Below are positions 52,674 to 61,069 of a stretch of DNA of 64,000 nucleotides, piece by piece. The translations under genes and the position numbers were made by a program. Each line of letters starts with the position of its first letter. The first letter of the stretch is position 1. Source of the DNA: CAYFTL01 sp964346145. Its GTDB lineage: Bacteria; Bacillota; Clostridia; Christensenellales; Aristaeellaceae. The notes under the pieces were generated by a model. That model was not told where the DNA came from. It searched no databases and worked only from the letters and a program-made list of their open reading frames with translations. The DNA lies in assembly GCA_964346145.1 (NCBI GenBank), contig CAYFTL010000007.1, positions 1-64,000 on the forward strand, given 5' to 3'.

Positions 52674-54404
52674 CTATTTGGCATAATCCGGTACCGGTAC
52701 GCCGAGCTGTTCAGCGGTTTGGGTGATGATTTCTTTTCCGCCCTTGTTCAACCATTCTTGGGCAAAGCTATCATATTCGTCCAAACTCTTGGTGCCGGTA
52801 ACAAAGGCATACTCCTGTGCCTGAATCCAGTCGGCGTTGGTTACCTGCGCTTCAGCGGCCTCTCCCGACAGCGTTACAAGCAGGCTCGTGTTTTCCCAGC
52901 GCGGATAGTTCAAGTTAACGATTTCGTAGAATTCCGCGGTACGCTCTGCTAATTTCTTGGTGTAAGCATCGTTAGGGTCGGCATAGTCAACCTGGTAAGC
53001 TACGCACAAACCGAATTGCTGCCAAATTTCAATTTGACGACGGCCGCTCTCCGTAGTGTAAGGCGCTGTGCCGGGGTTGCTCACAAAGAAGGTTCCATTT
53101 TCGGTGTATTCCATGATCCGGGGCGTTTCCACGGTGATTCCAGCTGCTTCAAACACTTCGTCAGACGAACCCTGAATGGTTTGGAAGAAGTTGACATTTC
53201 CAAGGGTCATGCTGTCGATAAAGTGGGCTACCCTCTTGATTTTGCCCATGTCTAACTGACCGTCTTTTTCATACTTTGCTTTAGGGAAAGCCCAAAGGAA
53301 CCCGGGGTTGCCGTTGGCTGCATACTTTCCGCCTTCGATCGGCGCTTCCAGCCAATAGTCCCATATTTCCAGCGACTCCATGCTTTCCTGTTTGTCTTCC
53401 TTGGAATACTGTTGATACAGCGCACCCACAGGCCAGTGAACCATGCCCACCTTGTCGTTGGCAACCAGCGCACGGCCCACTTCCCACTCCAATGTGTACC
53501 AGTCGGGCGCCAAAACGCCTTCGTTGTACAGCTCATTTAAGAAGGACAGATATTCTTTGCGAATTCCGTTAAAATACTGGTGTTGCAGTTCGCCATTTTC
53601 CACATGGGCGCTGGGGTTTCCAAACATGGTTTCAAATGCACCCAGCATGCCCCAGCCCGTTCCGTTGCCGTTGGCGGTCATGAAGTAGGTATCGGCTTGG
53701 CCGTTTCCATCCGGATCGTCGAAAGTGCAAGCCTTGGCATAGGCCATCAGCTCTTCCTTGGTGGTAGGATAATCCATGCCAAACTTATCCAGCCAGTCTT
53801 TGCGAATGGCCAAACCCCATACGCCATCCTGAATGGCATATTTGGTGATGAACGGAATTTCACCGTTGCTGGGGTTTGTGCTCCAGGTAATCATATTTTT
53901 GGTGGTGTAGTTGTTGGAGTGCTTCATATAGGGATAAATATTCTTCGCATCCACCAACAATCCTTGATCAGAAAGGGTGAATCCATAATCGCGTGCGCCT
54001 GCGGCGGGCAACATAATGACATCCGGCACGTCGTTGGCTGCAAAGCGGGCCGACAACGTGGTTTCGTAATCCTGGGAAGCAGGCGCAGTCAGGGTGATGT
54101 CCATATTAAACTGCTTGCTCATCCACTGGTTAACAGGATCCTGATCGGCCGGTAGCGGCTGCTCACCGTAGTTGGTAAGCATAATTTCGATGGAATAGCG
54201 TTCGGTCAAATCGTCATAATCGTACAGTCCCTCTTCTGCCATAACGGCTTTGGCGGGCAGACTATCGGGGAATACAATGTCCTCAAAACTGAGTTCTTCG
54301 GCCTGTGCAGTCGCTCCCACCGGGGAAACAGACGTCGCAAAAATTATGCTGACAAGCATAACCCAGGCCAAAAAGGTGGTCAACTTACGCTTTGTTTTCA
54401 TCAT
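52674..54404 (-). CDS. Sugar ABC transporter substrate-binding protein (LplA/YtcQ-like), no lipobox
   Basis: A 576-residue extracellular binding protein of the large oligosaccharide group. The signal peptide (KRKLTTFLAWVMLVSIIFAT, cleavage near GATAQAEE) contains no Cys, so it is not a lipoprotein, unlike most Gram-positive homologues. The fold shows MLTNYGEQPLPADQDPVNQW, NDVPDVIMLPAAGARDYGF, GVWGLAIRKDWLDKFGMDYP and TTKEELMAYAKACTFDDPDG. With the two permeases it forms an LplABC-type importer, family members of which take up rhamnogalacturonan fragments. AGGAGG precedes the ATG pair. Confidence 0.92.
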   Translation of the reverse strand: MMKTKRKLTTFLAWVMLVSIIFATSVSPVGATAQAEELSFEDIVFPDSLPAKAVMAEEGLYDYDDLTERYSIEIMLTNYGEQPLPADQDPVNQWMSKQFNMDITLTAPASQDYETTLSARFAANDVPDVIMLPAAGARDYGFTLSDQGLLVDAKNIYPYMKHSNNYTTKNMITWSTNPSNGEIPFITKYAIQDGVWGLAIRKDWLDKFGMDYPTTKEELMAYAKACTFDDPDGNGQADTYFMTANGNGTGWGMLGAFETMFGNPSAHVENGELQHQYFNGIRKEYLSFLNELYNEGVLAPDWYTLEWEVGRALVANDKVGMVHWPVGALYQQYSKEDKQESMESLEIWDYWLEAPIEGGKYAANGNPGFLWAFPKAKYEKDGQLDMGKIKRVAHFIDSMTLGNVNFFQTIQGSSDEVFEAAGITVETPRIMEYTENGTFFVSNPGTAPYTTESGRRQIEIWQQFGLCVAYQVDYADPNDAYTKKLAERTAEFYEIVNLNYPRWENTSLLVTLSGEAAEAQVTNADWIQAQEYAFVTGTKSLDEYDSFAQEWLNKGGKEIITQTAEQLGVPVPDYAK

Positions 54405-54502
54405 GGTGATCCTCCTAAAATATTTTTTATTGTGTAGCGATACTTCTTACTTTTACCAGTAGATTGCCTTTGCTTACCTCCCCTCAAGAAATCGCCTATC
54501 TA

Positions 54503-55402
54503 TTATCCCTTAACAGCACCAGTATACATACCATAGATAAAGTATTTTTGTAAGAACGGATAAACGCACAGAATCGGGATCAGCGCAAACACCACGGAGG
54601 CCATCTTGACCCCTTCTGCCGCTACTTTCTCCGACAACACCATGCCGCTACCCGTGTCGGTCAGCGATGTCGCAATGAGCAGCTCGCGTATCGTGTATTG
54701 TACAGTGCGAAGCTCGGCATCCCTTACATACAGCATGGAATCAAACCAGGAGTTCCAGTGTGCCACAGCGGCAAACAGACCCAGCGCACAGATGGTGGGC
54801 ACCAGCAAAGGCAGCGCGATCCGGGTAAGCTTGGTCAGCTCTCCGGCACCATCTATGTCGGCCGACTCTATAATATCAGGCGGAATGCCTTCTACAAATA
54901 GCTTTACGATCAGCATGTTGAATGCGCCGCTAAAGGCAGGCGCAATATACACCCAAAAAGTATTCAACAGCTTCAAGTCTCTCATCAACAAGTAGTTCGG
55001 AATCATTCCACCGTTTAAAATCATGGTGATGATGATAAAAAACATAAATGTTTTTCTGCCGGCCAGCTTTTCCTGTGCAAGGATATAGCCACCAGGTACG
55101 GTGAGCAGCAATGCAGCCGGAACGCCAAACACCACGCGAAGGGCGGAAATGCCCAAGCTGGTAAAAAAGTTGGATTTTTGCAGCACCATTTTATATGCCA
55201 TCAAGGTCGGTTTTTCCGGAATGATAACGAGATAATTCTTTTGCATCATTTCCATTTCCGTAGTGAACGACATGCCAATAACATAAATCAACGGAAAAAT
55301 GCACGAAAGGGTAACAAGCCCAACGATAAGATGGATTACCGTTTGGAATACCTTATCTGCCATGGAAAGCTTAATACGGTTTGGGTTTTTCCTAAGAGCC
55401 AT
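54503..55402 (-). CDS. Sugar ABC transporter permease (LplC/YtcP-like)
   Basis: A 299-residue CUT1-type permease with six helices. MADKVFQTVIHLIVGLVTLS opens the membrane part; the EAA coupling loop is EGIPPDIIESADIDGAGELT, followed by KLTRIALPLLVPTICALGLF. The ATG at 55402 shares its A with the TAA of the upstream permease gene (TAATG), so translation is coupled; AGGGGG lies eight bases upstream. No ATPase gene is in the operon; a shared MsmX-type ATPase is expected elsewhere. Confidence 0.94.
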   Translation of the reverse strand: MALRKNPNRIKLSMADKVFQTVIHLIVGLVTLSCIFPLIYVIGMSFTTEMEMMQKNYLVIIPEKPTLMAYKMVLQKSNFFTSLGISALRVVFGVPAALLLTVPGGYILAQEKLAGRKTFMFFIIITMILNGGMIPNYLLMRDLKLLNTFWVYIAPAFSGAFNMLIVKLFVEGIPPDIIESADIDGAGELTKLTRIALPLLVPTICALGLFAAVAHWNSWFDSMLYVRDAELRTVQYTIRELLIATSLTDTGSGMVLSEKVAAEGVKMASVVFALIPILCVYPFLQKYFIYGMYTGAVKG

Positions 55403-56325
55403 TACCACATCCCCCTTCCCGAAACTTTTTTGGATAACTTGTTGGCGCCGACAATCAGCACCAAGCTGACGCCCGCCTTCATGATGGTAACGGCCTGTCC
55501 AATGCCATATTGCATCTTGCCGATACCAATGCGGTACACCCATGTGTCAATAATATCGGCAACCTCGTACACCGCAGAATTGTAAAACATTAGAATTTGT
55601 TCAAAGTCGTTGTTCAGTATGCTGCCCAGCGACATGATTATCTGAAATACAATAATCGGTATCAATGCCGGAAGCGTAACCGCTTGAATCCGTTTTAGCG
55701 GACCCGCACCGTCAATCTTGGCGGCCTCATACAACTCAGGGTTCACTCCGGTGAGCGCCGCAAAGTACAAAATCGTACCCCAGCCGACACCCTTCCATAC
55801 CTGAGAACCGATGAGCATCGTCCTGAATGTTTTGAGATTTGCCAAGAACTCAACTTGAGAACCGCCCAAGGCCCGTATTGTGGTGTTCACCAAACCGTTG
55901 CCCGAAAACAGGGCGTACACGATGCCGTAAACAATAACCCAGGAAAAGAAATAAGGGACATACACCATCGTCTGGCAAAACTTCTTGTACCACATCGTCT
56001 GTACTTCAAAGATACAGATGGCCAGCACTATAGGGGGCCAAAAGTTCCAGAACAAGCGCAACACACTAATGTGCAAGGTGTTCCGGATAATCCCCAGCAT
56101 TTCCGGGTCTTGGAAAATCTCGCGATAATTTTGCAACCCCACCCAGGGCGCATTCACGATCGTACTGCCTACTTTCATATCTTTAAAAGATATGATGGTT
56201 CCCATAATGATCGGGATGTAGTTAAACACAAAGTAGTAGAGCACAATGACGCCCATCAAAATATATAAAGGAACAAACCTTTTCCAGTAGTTCCTCTTTC
56301 TTGTTCCCGACAGGGATCGCGCCAT
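55402..56325 (-). CDS. Sugar ABC transporter permease (LplB/YteP-like)
   Basis: A 307-residue permease with about six helices. FVPLYILMGVIVLYYFVFNY starts helix 1; MGTIISFKDMKVGS and WVGLQNYREIFQDPEMLGII are typical of the LplB group. The EAA loop is GVNPELYEAAKIDGAGPLKR. First gene of the permease-permease-binding protein-GH106-like-GH78 operon. AGGAGG precedes the ATG at 56325. Confidence 0.94.
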   Translation of the reverse strand: MARSLSGTRKRNYWKRFVPLYILMGVIVLYYFVFNYIPIIMGTIISFKDMKVGSTIVNAPWVGLQNYREIFQDPEMLGIIRNTLHISVLRLFWNFWPPIVLAICIFEVQTMWYKKFCQTMVYVPYFFSWVIVYGIVYALFSGNGLVNTTIRALGGSQVEFLANLKTFRTMLIGSQVWKGVGWGTILYFAALTGVNPELYEAAKIDGAGPLKRIQAVTLPALIPIIVFQIIMSLGSILNNDFEQILMFYNSAVYEVADIIDTWVYRIGIGKMQYGIGQAVTIMKAGVSLVLIVGANKLSKKVSGRGMW

Positions 56326-56645
56326 ATTAGAGACCTCCTATAATAAAATATTTAATATACGTCCATAAGGACCGAACATTCAGGTCACGCTAAATTAAGA
56401 AAAAATTAAATAAATCCATCAAAATCTATTTTAATATTAACAAAAGACACTAAATCATTCAAGCCAAACGGGCAAAGAGCGTACAAAACATCGTTTCCGT
56501 ACTTTTATCAGACTTTTTGTCATCCTCTGTGTGCTTAGTGCCGAGGGAAAAAATGTGCTATACTGGAATGGTTAAATGAGCAGTATTCCGCCATTTGAGC
56601 TCAGTCGCGATTTGAGCGAAACAAATATCATCTAGGAGGATCTCC
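56326..56645. other. Divergent intergenic region, 320 bp
   Basis: Separates the rhamnoside operon (-) from the inositol-phosphatase gene (+). A -10 box TATACT at 56559-56564 fits the plus-strand gene, with only a weak -35 (TTAGTG at 56535). No clear promoter or AraC half-site could be fixed for the minus side, though the region is very AT-rich. Confidence 0.45.
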
Positions 56646-57419
56646 ATGAACTTAACTGATAAATTGGAGCTTGCTAAGAACGTCGCCCTGCAGGCCGGAG
56701 AGTTTTTGCTACAAAATCGAAGCTTTAATGTAGAAAAGAAGGCACACCACGATTATGTGACCGAATGCGACCGCGCCGCCGAAAAGCTAATCCGCAGCGC
56801 GCTGCTGAGCGCCTGTCCGCAGGATGGATTTTATGGCGAGGAGTTTGGTCAAGCGGCCGACGGAGCGCAGGGCTCCGGACAATGGATTGTAGATCCCATC
56901 GACGGAACCACAAACTTCATCAAAAATATTCCCACCTACACCGTCTCCATTGCCTATGAGGCCGACGGACAAATTCAATTGGGCGTTGTCCTTTGCCCGC
57001 CCTTGGACGAACTGTTCTGGGCTCAGCGCGGTGTGGGCGCCTTTTTAAACGGAAAACCCATTCGCGTATCCTCCGTTTCCGACCCCGGAGATGCAGTATC
57101 CGGCATGGGTTTTTGCCACCGCGTCCCCCAGGATGCCCAGTGCATTCAGTCGCTGCTGCCCGCCTTGGTTTCGCAGCTCAGCGATTTGCGGCGTTTGGGT
57201 TCTGCCGCCTTCGATTTGTGTTGTGTAGCCTGCGGCAGATACGATGCATTTTTTGAATTGGGTCTGCATTTGTACGATTTTGCAGCAGGTTGGCTAATCG
57301 TTGAAGAAGCCGGCGGCATAGTCACCGGCTGGCCTGGAGACAAAAGCCTGGCTGCCACCGGCAACGTGCTGGCCACCAATTCGATTTTACATCCCTGGTT
57401 TGAACAACAATTGGGCTAA
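56646..57419 (+). CDS. Inositol monophosphatase family protein
   Basis: A 257-residue Mg-dependent, Li-sensitive-type phosphatase (SuhB/IMPase fold). Metal motifs are DYVTECDRAAEKLI, FYGEEFG, the hallmark WIVDPIDGTTNFIKNIPTY, and LHLYDFAAGWLIVEEAGGIV. Substrates in the family include inositol-1-phosphate, fructose-1,6-bisphosphate and PAP, and cannot be settled here. AGGAGG lies upstream of the ATG. It diverges from the rhamnoside operon. Confidence 0.92.
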   Translation: MNLTDKLELAKNVALQAGEFLLQNRSFNVEKKAHHDYVTECDRAAEKLIRSALLSACPQDGFYGEEFGQAADGAQGSGQWIVDPIDGTTNFIKNIPTYTVSIAYEADGQIQLGVVLCPPLDELFWAQRGVGAFLNGKPIRVSSVSDPGDAVSGMGFCHRVPQDAQCIQSLLPALVSQLSDLRRLGSAAFDLCCVACGRYDAFFELGLHLYDFAAGWLIVEEAGGIVTGWPGDKSLAATGNVLATNSILHPWFEQQLG

Positions 57420-57456
57420 CCCCGTTTAACAGCGCCAATTCCTTAATTTATTCCAC

Positions 57457-57490
57457 AAAAGTAGGACAGCAATATAGCGTCCTACTTTTT
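57457..57490 (+). terminator. Terminator after the inositol-phosphatase gene
   Basis: An 11-bp stem (AAAAGTAGGAC with GTCCTACTTTT, 11-nt loop) ends in a T run, 38 bp after the stop. Confidence 0.8.
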
Positions 57491-57681
57491 CATTCAAAAT
57501 ATTTCATCCCATATATTTATGTTTAAATATATAATTATGTTTTTTCGAAAATACGGAGCAAATATTTTTTTATACTCGGACAGCGCCAACAAAGTATTTG
57601 TCCTAGGTGCTTTCATATGGTATAATCCTAAAAATTATTTAACTCTCTCTTGCAAAAATCCAAAGCAGGGGGTGCCCGTTC

Positions 57682-58527
57682 ATGCAAACCTTTCAATATG
57701 CCGACGCAGTAGAATTTCGGCACAGAGTATTGCCCACGTTACTTAAGGATGAGGTCATGAACAATCGTCCCATCGGCATACTCAACCGCACCATTAGCGG
57801 GCTAACAACCGATGGCTGGTTTATGGCCTATGTAGCCGATAACAAAGGATCCATTGTCCTCGTTGCTCTAATGACTCCACCCAGATCTCTAATGGTCATT
57901 TCTCAGGAAGAGGAGCCTCCTCAAGAGGCTTTAACCGCTCTGATCGAATACTTAATTCAAAACCAAATTTCCTTGCCCGGCATCTTGGGCGAAGATCGCT
58001 TGGTGTACGCCTTCGCACAGCGCTACGCCGATACCGCCAAATGCAGCTATACGCTTACTATGGAAGAGCTTTGTTACAAGCTTACAAAGCTTGCCGACCT
58101 CCCCTATAAGGGCAAGCTGCGCCCAGCCCATGAAAACGATTTGCATTTTCTGCCTTATTGGCTTTCTGCCTTTCATGCCGATTGTTTTCATCAATCCATT
58201 CCGCCGGATTACTGGGAAGCACAGCAAAAAATTCGTCAAAAATGTTTCTTCGTGCTGGAAAATGATGAAGGCGTGCCGGTCAGCCTGGCAGGCACCAGCC
58301 GTCAAATGCCCCACGGCCGCTCGATCGCCCCGGTATATACCCCGCCGTTTTTCCGTGGACAGGGTTATGCGAGTGCTTGCACGGCGATGCTCAGCCAACT
58401 GATATTGGATCAAGGTTATGAATACTGCGTGCTCTTTGCCAACCGCGCAAATCTCACTTCTAACAGCATCTATCAAAAGATCGGCTACGAGCATATTAGC
58501 AACTTTACAGAGATTGCGTTTGAATAG
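57682..58527 (+). CDS. GNAT-family acetyltransferase, first of a tandem pair
   Basis: A 281-residue protein. The N-terminal half (about residues 1-130) resembles a degenerate GNAT unit; the C-terminal half has the active fold: GVPVSLAGTSRQMPHGRSIA, VYTPPFFRGQGYASACTAML (acetyl-CoA loop Arg-Gly-Gln-Gly-Tyr) and SIYQKIGYEHISNF. Such two-unit GNATs are common orphan enzymes of Clostridia. It has a close paralogue 120 bp downstream, so the pair arose by tandem duplication. The ATG follows GGGGG. Confidence 0.82.
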   Translation: MQTFQYADAVEFRHRVLPTLLKDEVMNNRPIGILNRTISGLTTDGWFMAYVADNKGSIVLVALMTPPRSLMVISQEEEPPQEALTALIEYLIQNQISLPGILGEDRLVYAFAQRYADTAKCSYTLTMEELCYKLTKLADLPYKGKLRPAHENDLHFLPYWLSAFHADCFHQSIPPDYWEAQQKIRQKCFFVLENDEGVPVSLAGTSRQMPHGRSIAPVYTPPFFRGQGYASACTAMLSQLILDQGYEYCVLFANRANLTSNSIYQKIGYEHISNFTEIAFE

Positions 58528-58647
58528 TTTTGTGCTATCTTCCGCGCATCCGCATGCTACATCCCAAAAACAATTTTATCCTTTTCCTCTACACGATTCA
58601 AGCGTACTCCAACCATTCCCTACCAAAAAAGCAGGAGGTATCCATCT

Positions 58648-59493
58648 ATGCAAGTCATTCAATATAACAATGCAATAGCGTTCCAAAAGCAAGTGTTGCC
58701 TACTTTACTCCAAAATGAAGCCCTGAATAATCTGCCCATCGGAGTTCTGCAGCGCGGCATTGATTCGAGCGAGACCGGCGATTGGTTCATGGCCCATGTC
58801 ACCGATCGTGCGACCAACATCCTCCTCGTTGTTTTGATGACCCCGCCTAGGTTTTTGATGATCGTATCCCCGGCAGAAGAGCCTCCTCAAGAGGCACTAA
58901 CCGCTCTGGCCGAACATTTGATTCAAAATCAAATTTCCTTGCCCGGCATTTTAGGCGAATATCGCTTGGCGCACGCCTTTGCACAGCGCTACGCAGATAC
59001 CGCCAAATGCAGCTACAAACTAGCGATGGATGAGCTTTGCTACAAACTTACAAATGTTGTCGACCTCCCCTATAAAGGCAAGTTGCGCCCAGCCCATGAA
59101 AACGATTTGTACTATCTGCCTTATTGGCTGGCTGCTTTTCACCAAGATTGCTTCCACCAACCCGCTGCATTAGATTATGAATGGTTGCAATCCAATGTTC
59201 AACAAGGCAACTTATACGTGCTGGAAAACGACAAAGGCATGCCGGTTAGTTTGGCAGGCACCAGCCGCCAAATGCCCCACGGCCGCTCAATCGGGCCGGT
59301 GTATACTCCTCCGTTTTTCCGCGGCCAGGGCTATGCGAGCGCCTGCACGGCGATGCTCAGCCAGCTGATATTGGATCAGGGCTATGAATACTGCGTACTC
59401 TTTGCCGACCGCGCAAACCCCACTTCCAATGGCGTATATCAAAGGATCGGCTATAAGCACATCGGAAATTTTGTAGAAATCGCCTTTGAATAG
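58648..59493 (+). CDS. GNAT-family acetyltransferase, second of a tandem pair
   Basis: Same length (281) and layout as the preceding gene and, by eye, identical at most positions, especially the acetyl-CoA-binding part (VYTPPFFRGQGYASACTAML). Differences cluster around residues 20-75 and 195-215, which may set the acceptor. CAGGAGG precedes the ATG. Substrate unknown. Confidence 0.82.
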   Translation: MQVIQYNNAIAFQKQVLPTLLQNEALNNLPIGVLQRGIDSSETGDWFMAHVTDRATNILLVVLMTPPRFLMIVSPAEEPPQEALTALAEHLIQNQISLPGILGEYRLAHAFAQRYADTAKCSYKLAMDELCYKLTNVVDLPYKGKLRPAHENDLYYLPYWLAAFHQDCFHQPAALDYEWLQSNVQQGNLYVLENDKGMPVSLAGTSRQMPHGRSIGPVYTPPFFRGQGYASACTAMLSQLILDQGYEYCVLFADRANPTSNGVYQRIGYKHIGNFVEIAFE

Positions 59494-59495
59494 GC

Positions 59496-59544
59496 AAACA
59501 TATAAGAAGGCCTTTCGAAATTCGAAAGGCCTTCTTATATGTTT
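59496..59544 (+). terminator. Bidirectional terminator between the second GNAT and galM
   Basis: Two perfect 24-nt arms (59496-59519 and 59521-59544) around a single central A. The palindrome reaches the galM stop codon (59543-59545) and serves both convergent genes. Confidence 0.88.
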
Positions 59545-60601
59545 ATTTTACGGAAAATGCGTATATCGTCGTGTGGTCGTAGTCTTGACCTGCGCGCAGC
59601 ACACTGTCTGGAAAATTCGGATGATTGATAGAATCTGGATGGAACTGGGTCTCCAGGCAAAAACCTTCTCTGGCTTGATACGCATGCCCGCATTTGCCCT
59701 GCATGGTGCCATCCAGCACATTTCCGGTATAAAACTGGACGCCAACCATATCGGTATAAACCCGCATCACTCGGCCGCTCTTCGCCCCGGCAACCATAGC
59801 CGCTTCCCGTAGCCCCTGCCCGTTAATCACAAAATTGTGATCGTATCCGCCACCGAAGCTCAACTGCTCATTCTCTTGCTGCTGGGCAAAGCCGTCCCCG
59901 ATGCGCTTGGGCGTGCGCAAGTCAAACGGCGTGCCGTCCACCGGGCGCAGCTCTCCGGTTGGAATGCAATCGGCATCCACCACGGTAAAGCGATCGCAGT
60001 TCAGGCAAATTTTATGGTTTTCAATGTTGCCGCTACCCTCTCCGTCCAGGTTGAAATAGCTGTGGTTGGTCAAATTGCACAGCGTATCCTTGTCCGATTT
60101 GGCTTGGTAACGAATCTTCAGTTCGTTTTTTTCATTAAAGCTGTACGTCACCCGTACTTGCAGATTCCCGGGATAGTTTTCTTCCCCATCCGGGCTGAAC
60201 GCAGTCAGCACCAACCGGTCTTCCTCTGCGCCTTCCTCTGCTTCAGCTTCCCACAGCTTCTGATCGAATCCCACGTTGCCGCCATGCAAATGGTGTCCGT
60301 TAGAGTTGGCAGCCAACTGTATTTGCTGTCCGTTCAATTCAAACCGGCCGCGGTTGATGCGGTTGCCCACTCGGCCGATGAGCGCCCCCAAATACCCGTT
60401 GTTGGGCATATATTTATCCAGCGAATCGCAGCCAAGAGCTACGTCCCCCAACTCGCCATTTGCATCCGGCACTATAATTGAGGTAATGATCCCTCCGTAG
60501 TTGGAAATTGAAACCGATGCGCCCGATGCGTTGGTCAACACATATAAATCTGCTTGTTCCCCATTGGGCATAATTCCAAAGCTTTTTTTCGTAATACTCA
60601 T
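59543..60601 (-). CDS. galM: Aldose 1-epimerase (mutarotase)
   Basis: A 352-residue beta-sandwich enzyme that interconverts alpha and beta sugar anomers. FGIMPNGEQADLYVLTNASG, GGIITSIIVPDANGE, DSLDKYMPNNGYLGALIGRV, GNRINRGRFEL, SNGHHLHGGNVGFD (catalytic His), LTNHSYFNLDGEGSG (second His), GGGYDHNFVING and CLETQFHPDSINHPNFP (catalytic Glu) are all conserved. AAGGAG precedes the ATG at 60601. Confidence 0.96.
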   Translation of the reverse strand: MSITKKSFGIMPNGEQADLYVLTNASGASVSISNYGGIITSIIVPDANGELGDVALGCDSLDKYMPNNGYLGALIGRVGNRINRGRFELNGQQIQLAANSNGHHLHGGNVGFDQKLWEAEAEEGAEEDRLVLTAFSPDGEENYPGNLQVRVTYSFNEKNELKIRYQAKSDKDTLCNLTNHSYFNLDGEGSGNIENHKICLNCDRFTVVDADCIPTGELRPVDGTPFDLRTPKRIGDGFAQQQENEQLSFGGGYDHNFVINGQGLREAAMVAGAKSGRVMRVYTDMVGVQFYTGNVLDGTMQGKCGHAYQAREGFCLETQFHPDSINHPNFPDSVLRAGQDYDHTTIYAFSVK

Positions 60602-60698
60602 TCGCAGCCTCTCCTTAAGTTTTCTAGTCATCGCTTGCTTAAGTATAATTTATCGCTCAGCGTATTTCAAGGATAAAACGTTGAGCGTTGCCCCGACC

Positions 60699-60728
60699 TT
60701 GACAACCTCAAGTGCAATTTTGTATACT
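60699..60728 (+). promoter_or_regulatory. Promoter of the TSCPD gene
   Basis: Consensus -35 TTGACA (60699-60704) and -10 TATACT (60723-60728), 18 bp apart, 31 bp upstream of the ATG at 60760. Confidence 0.75.
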
Positions 60729-60759
60729 GGTTTCGCACCTATTTTTCGGAGGTTATGGC

Positions 60760-61005
60760 ATGTATACATACAAAACCAAAGGCACCTGCTCCAAAGAAAT
60801 CCGCATTGATGTGAAAGACAACAAGATTAAAAGCGTAGAATTCGTTGCCGGCTGTCCTGGCAACATCCAGGGTTTATCCAAATTGGTGGTGGGCATGGAT
60901 GTGGACGATGTCATCGCCCGCCTAGAAGGCATCCAATGCCGCCAAGGCACTTCCTGCCCCGATCAGCTTTCTAAGGCTTTAAAAGAAATAAAAGCCAACG
61001 CCTAA
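60760..61005 (+). CDS. TSCPD-domain small protein (TIGR03905 family)
   Basis: An 81-residue protein named for its C-terminal TSCPD motif, seen as CRQGTSCPDQLSKALKEI. GTCSKEIRIDVKDNKIKSVE, FVAGCPGNIQGLSKLVVG and DDVIARLEG are typical. Conserved Cys residues suggest metal binding or redox use, related to a domain of class II ribonucleotide reductases. Function unknown. GGAGG lies seven bases before the ATG. Confidence 0.88.
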   Translation: MYTYKTKGTCSKEIRIDVKDNKIKSVEFVAGCPGNIQGLSKLVVGMDVDDVIARLEGIQCRQGTSCPDQLSKALKEIKANA

Positions 61006-61020
61006 CCATATTAAACACAA

Positions 61021-61062
61021 AAAAGCCACCGACCATATTTTACATATAGCGGTGGCTTTTTT
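61021..61062 (+). terminator. Bidirectional terminator between the TSCPD and Eis-like genes
   Basis: AAAAGCCACCG and CGGTGGCTTTT form an 11-bp stem with an 18-nt loop followed by TTTTTTC, 16 bp after the TSCPD stop. Confidence 0.8.
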
Positions 61063-61069
61063 CTATCAC

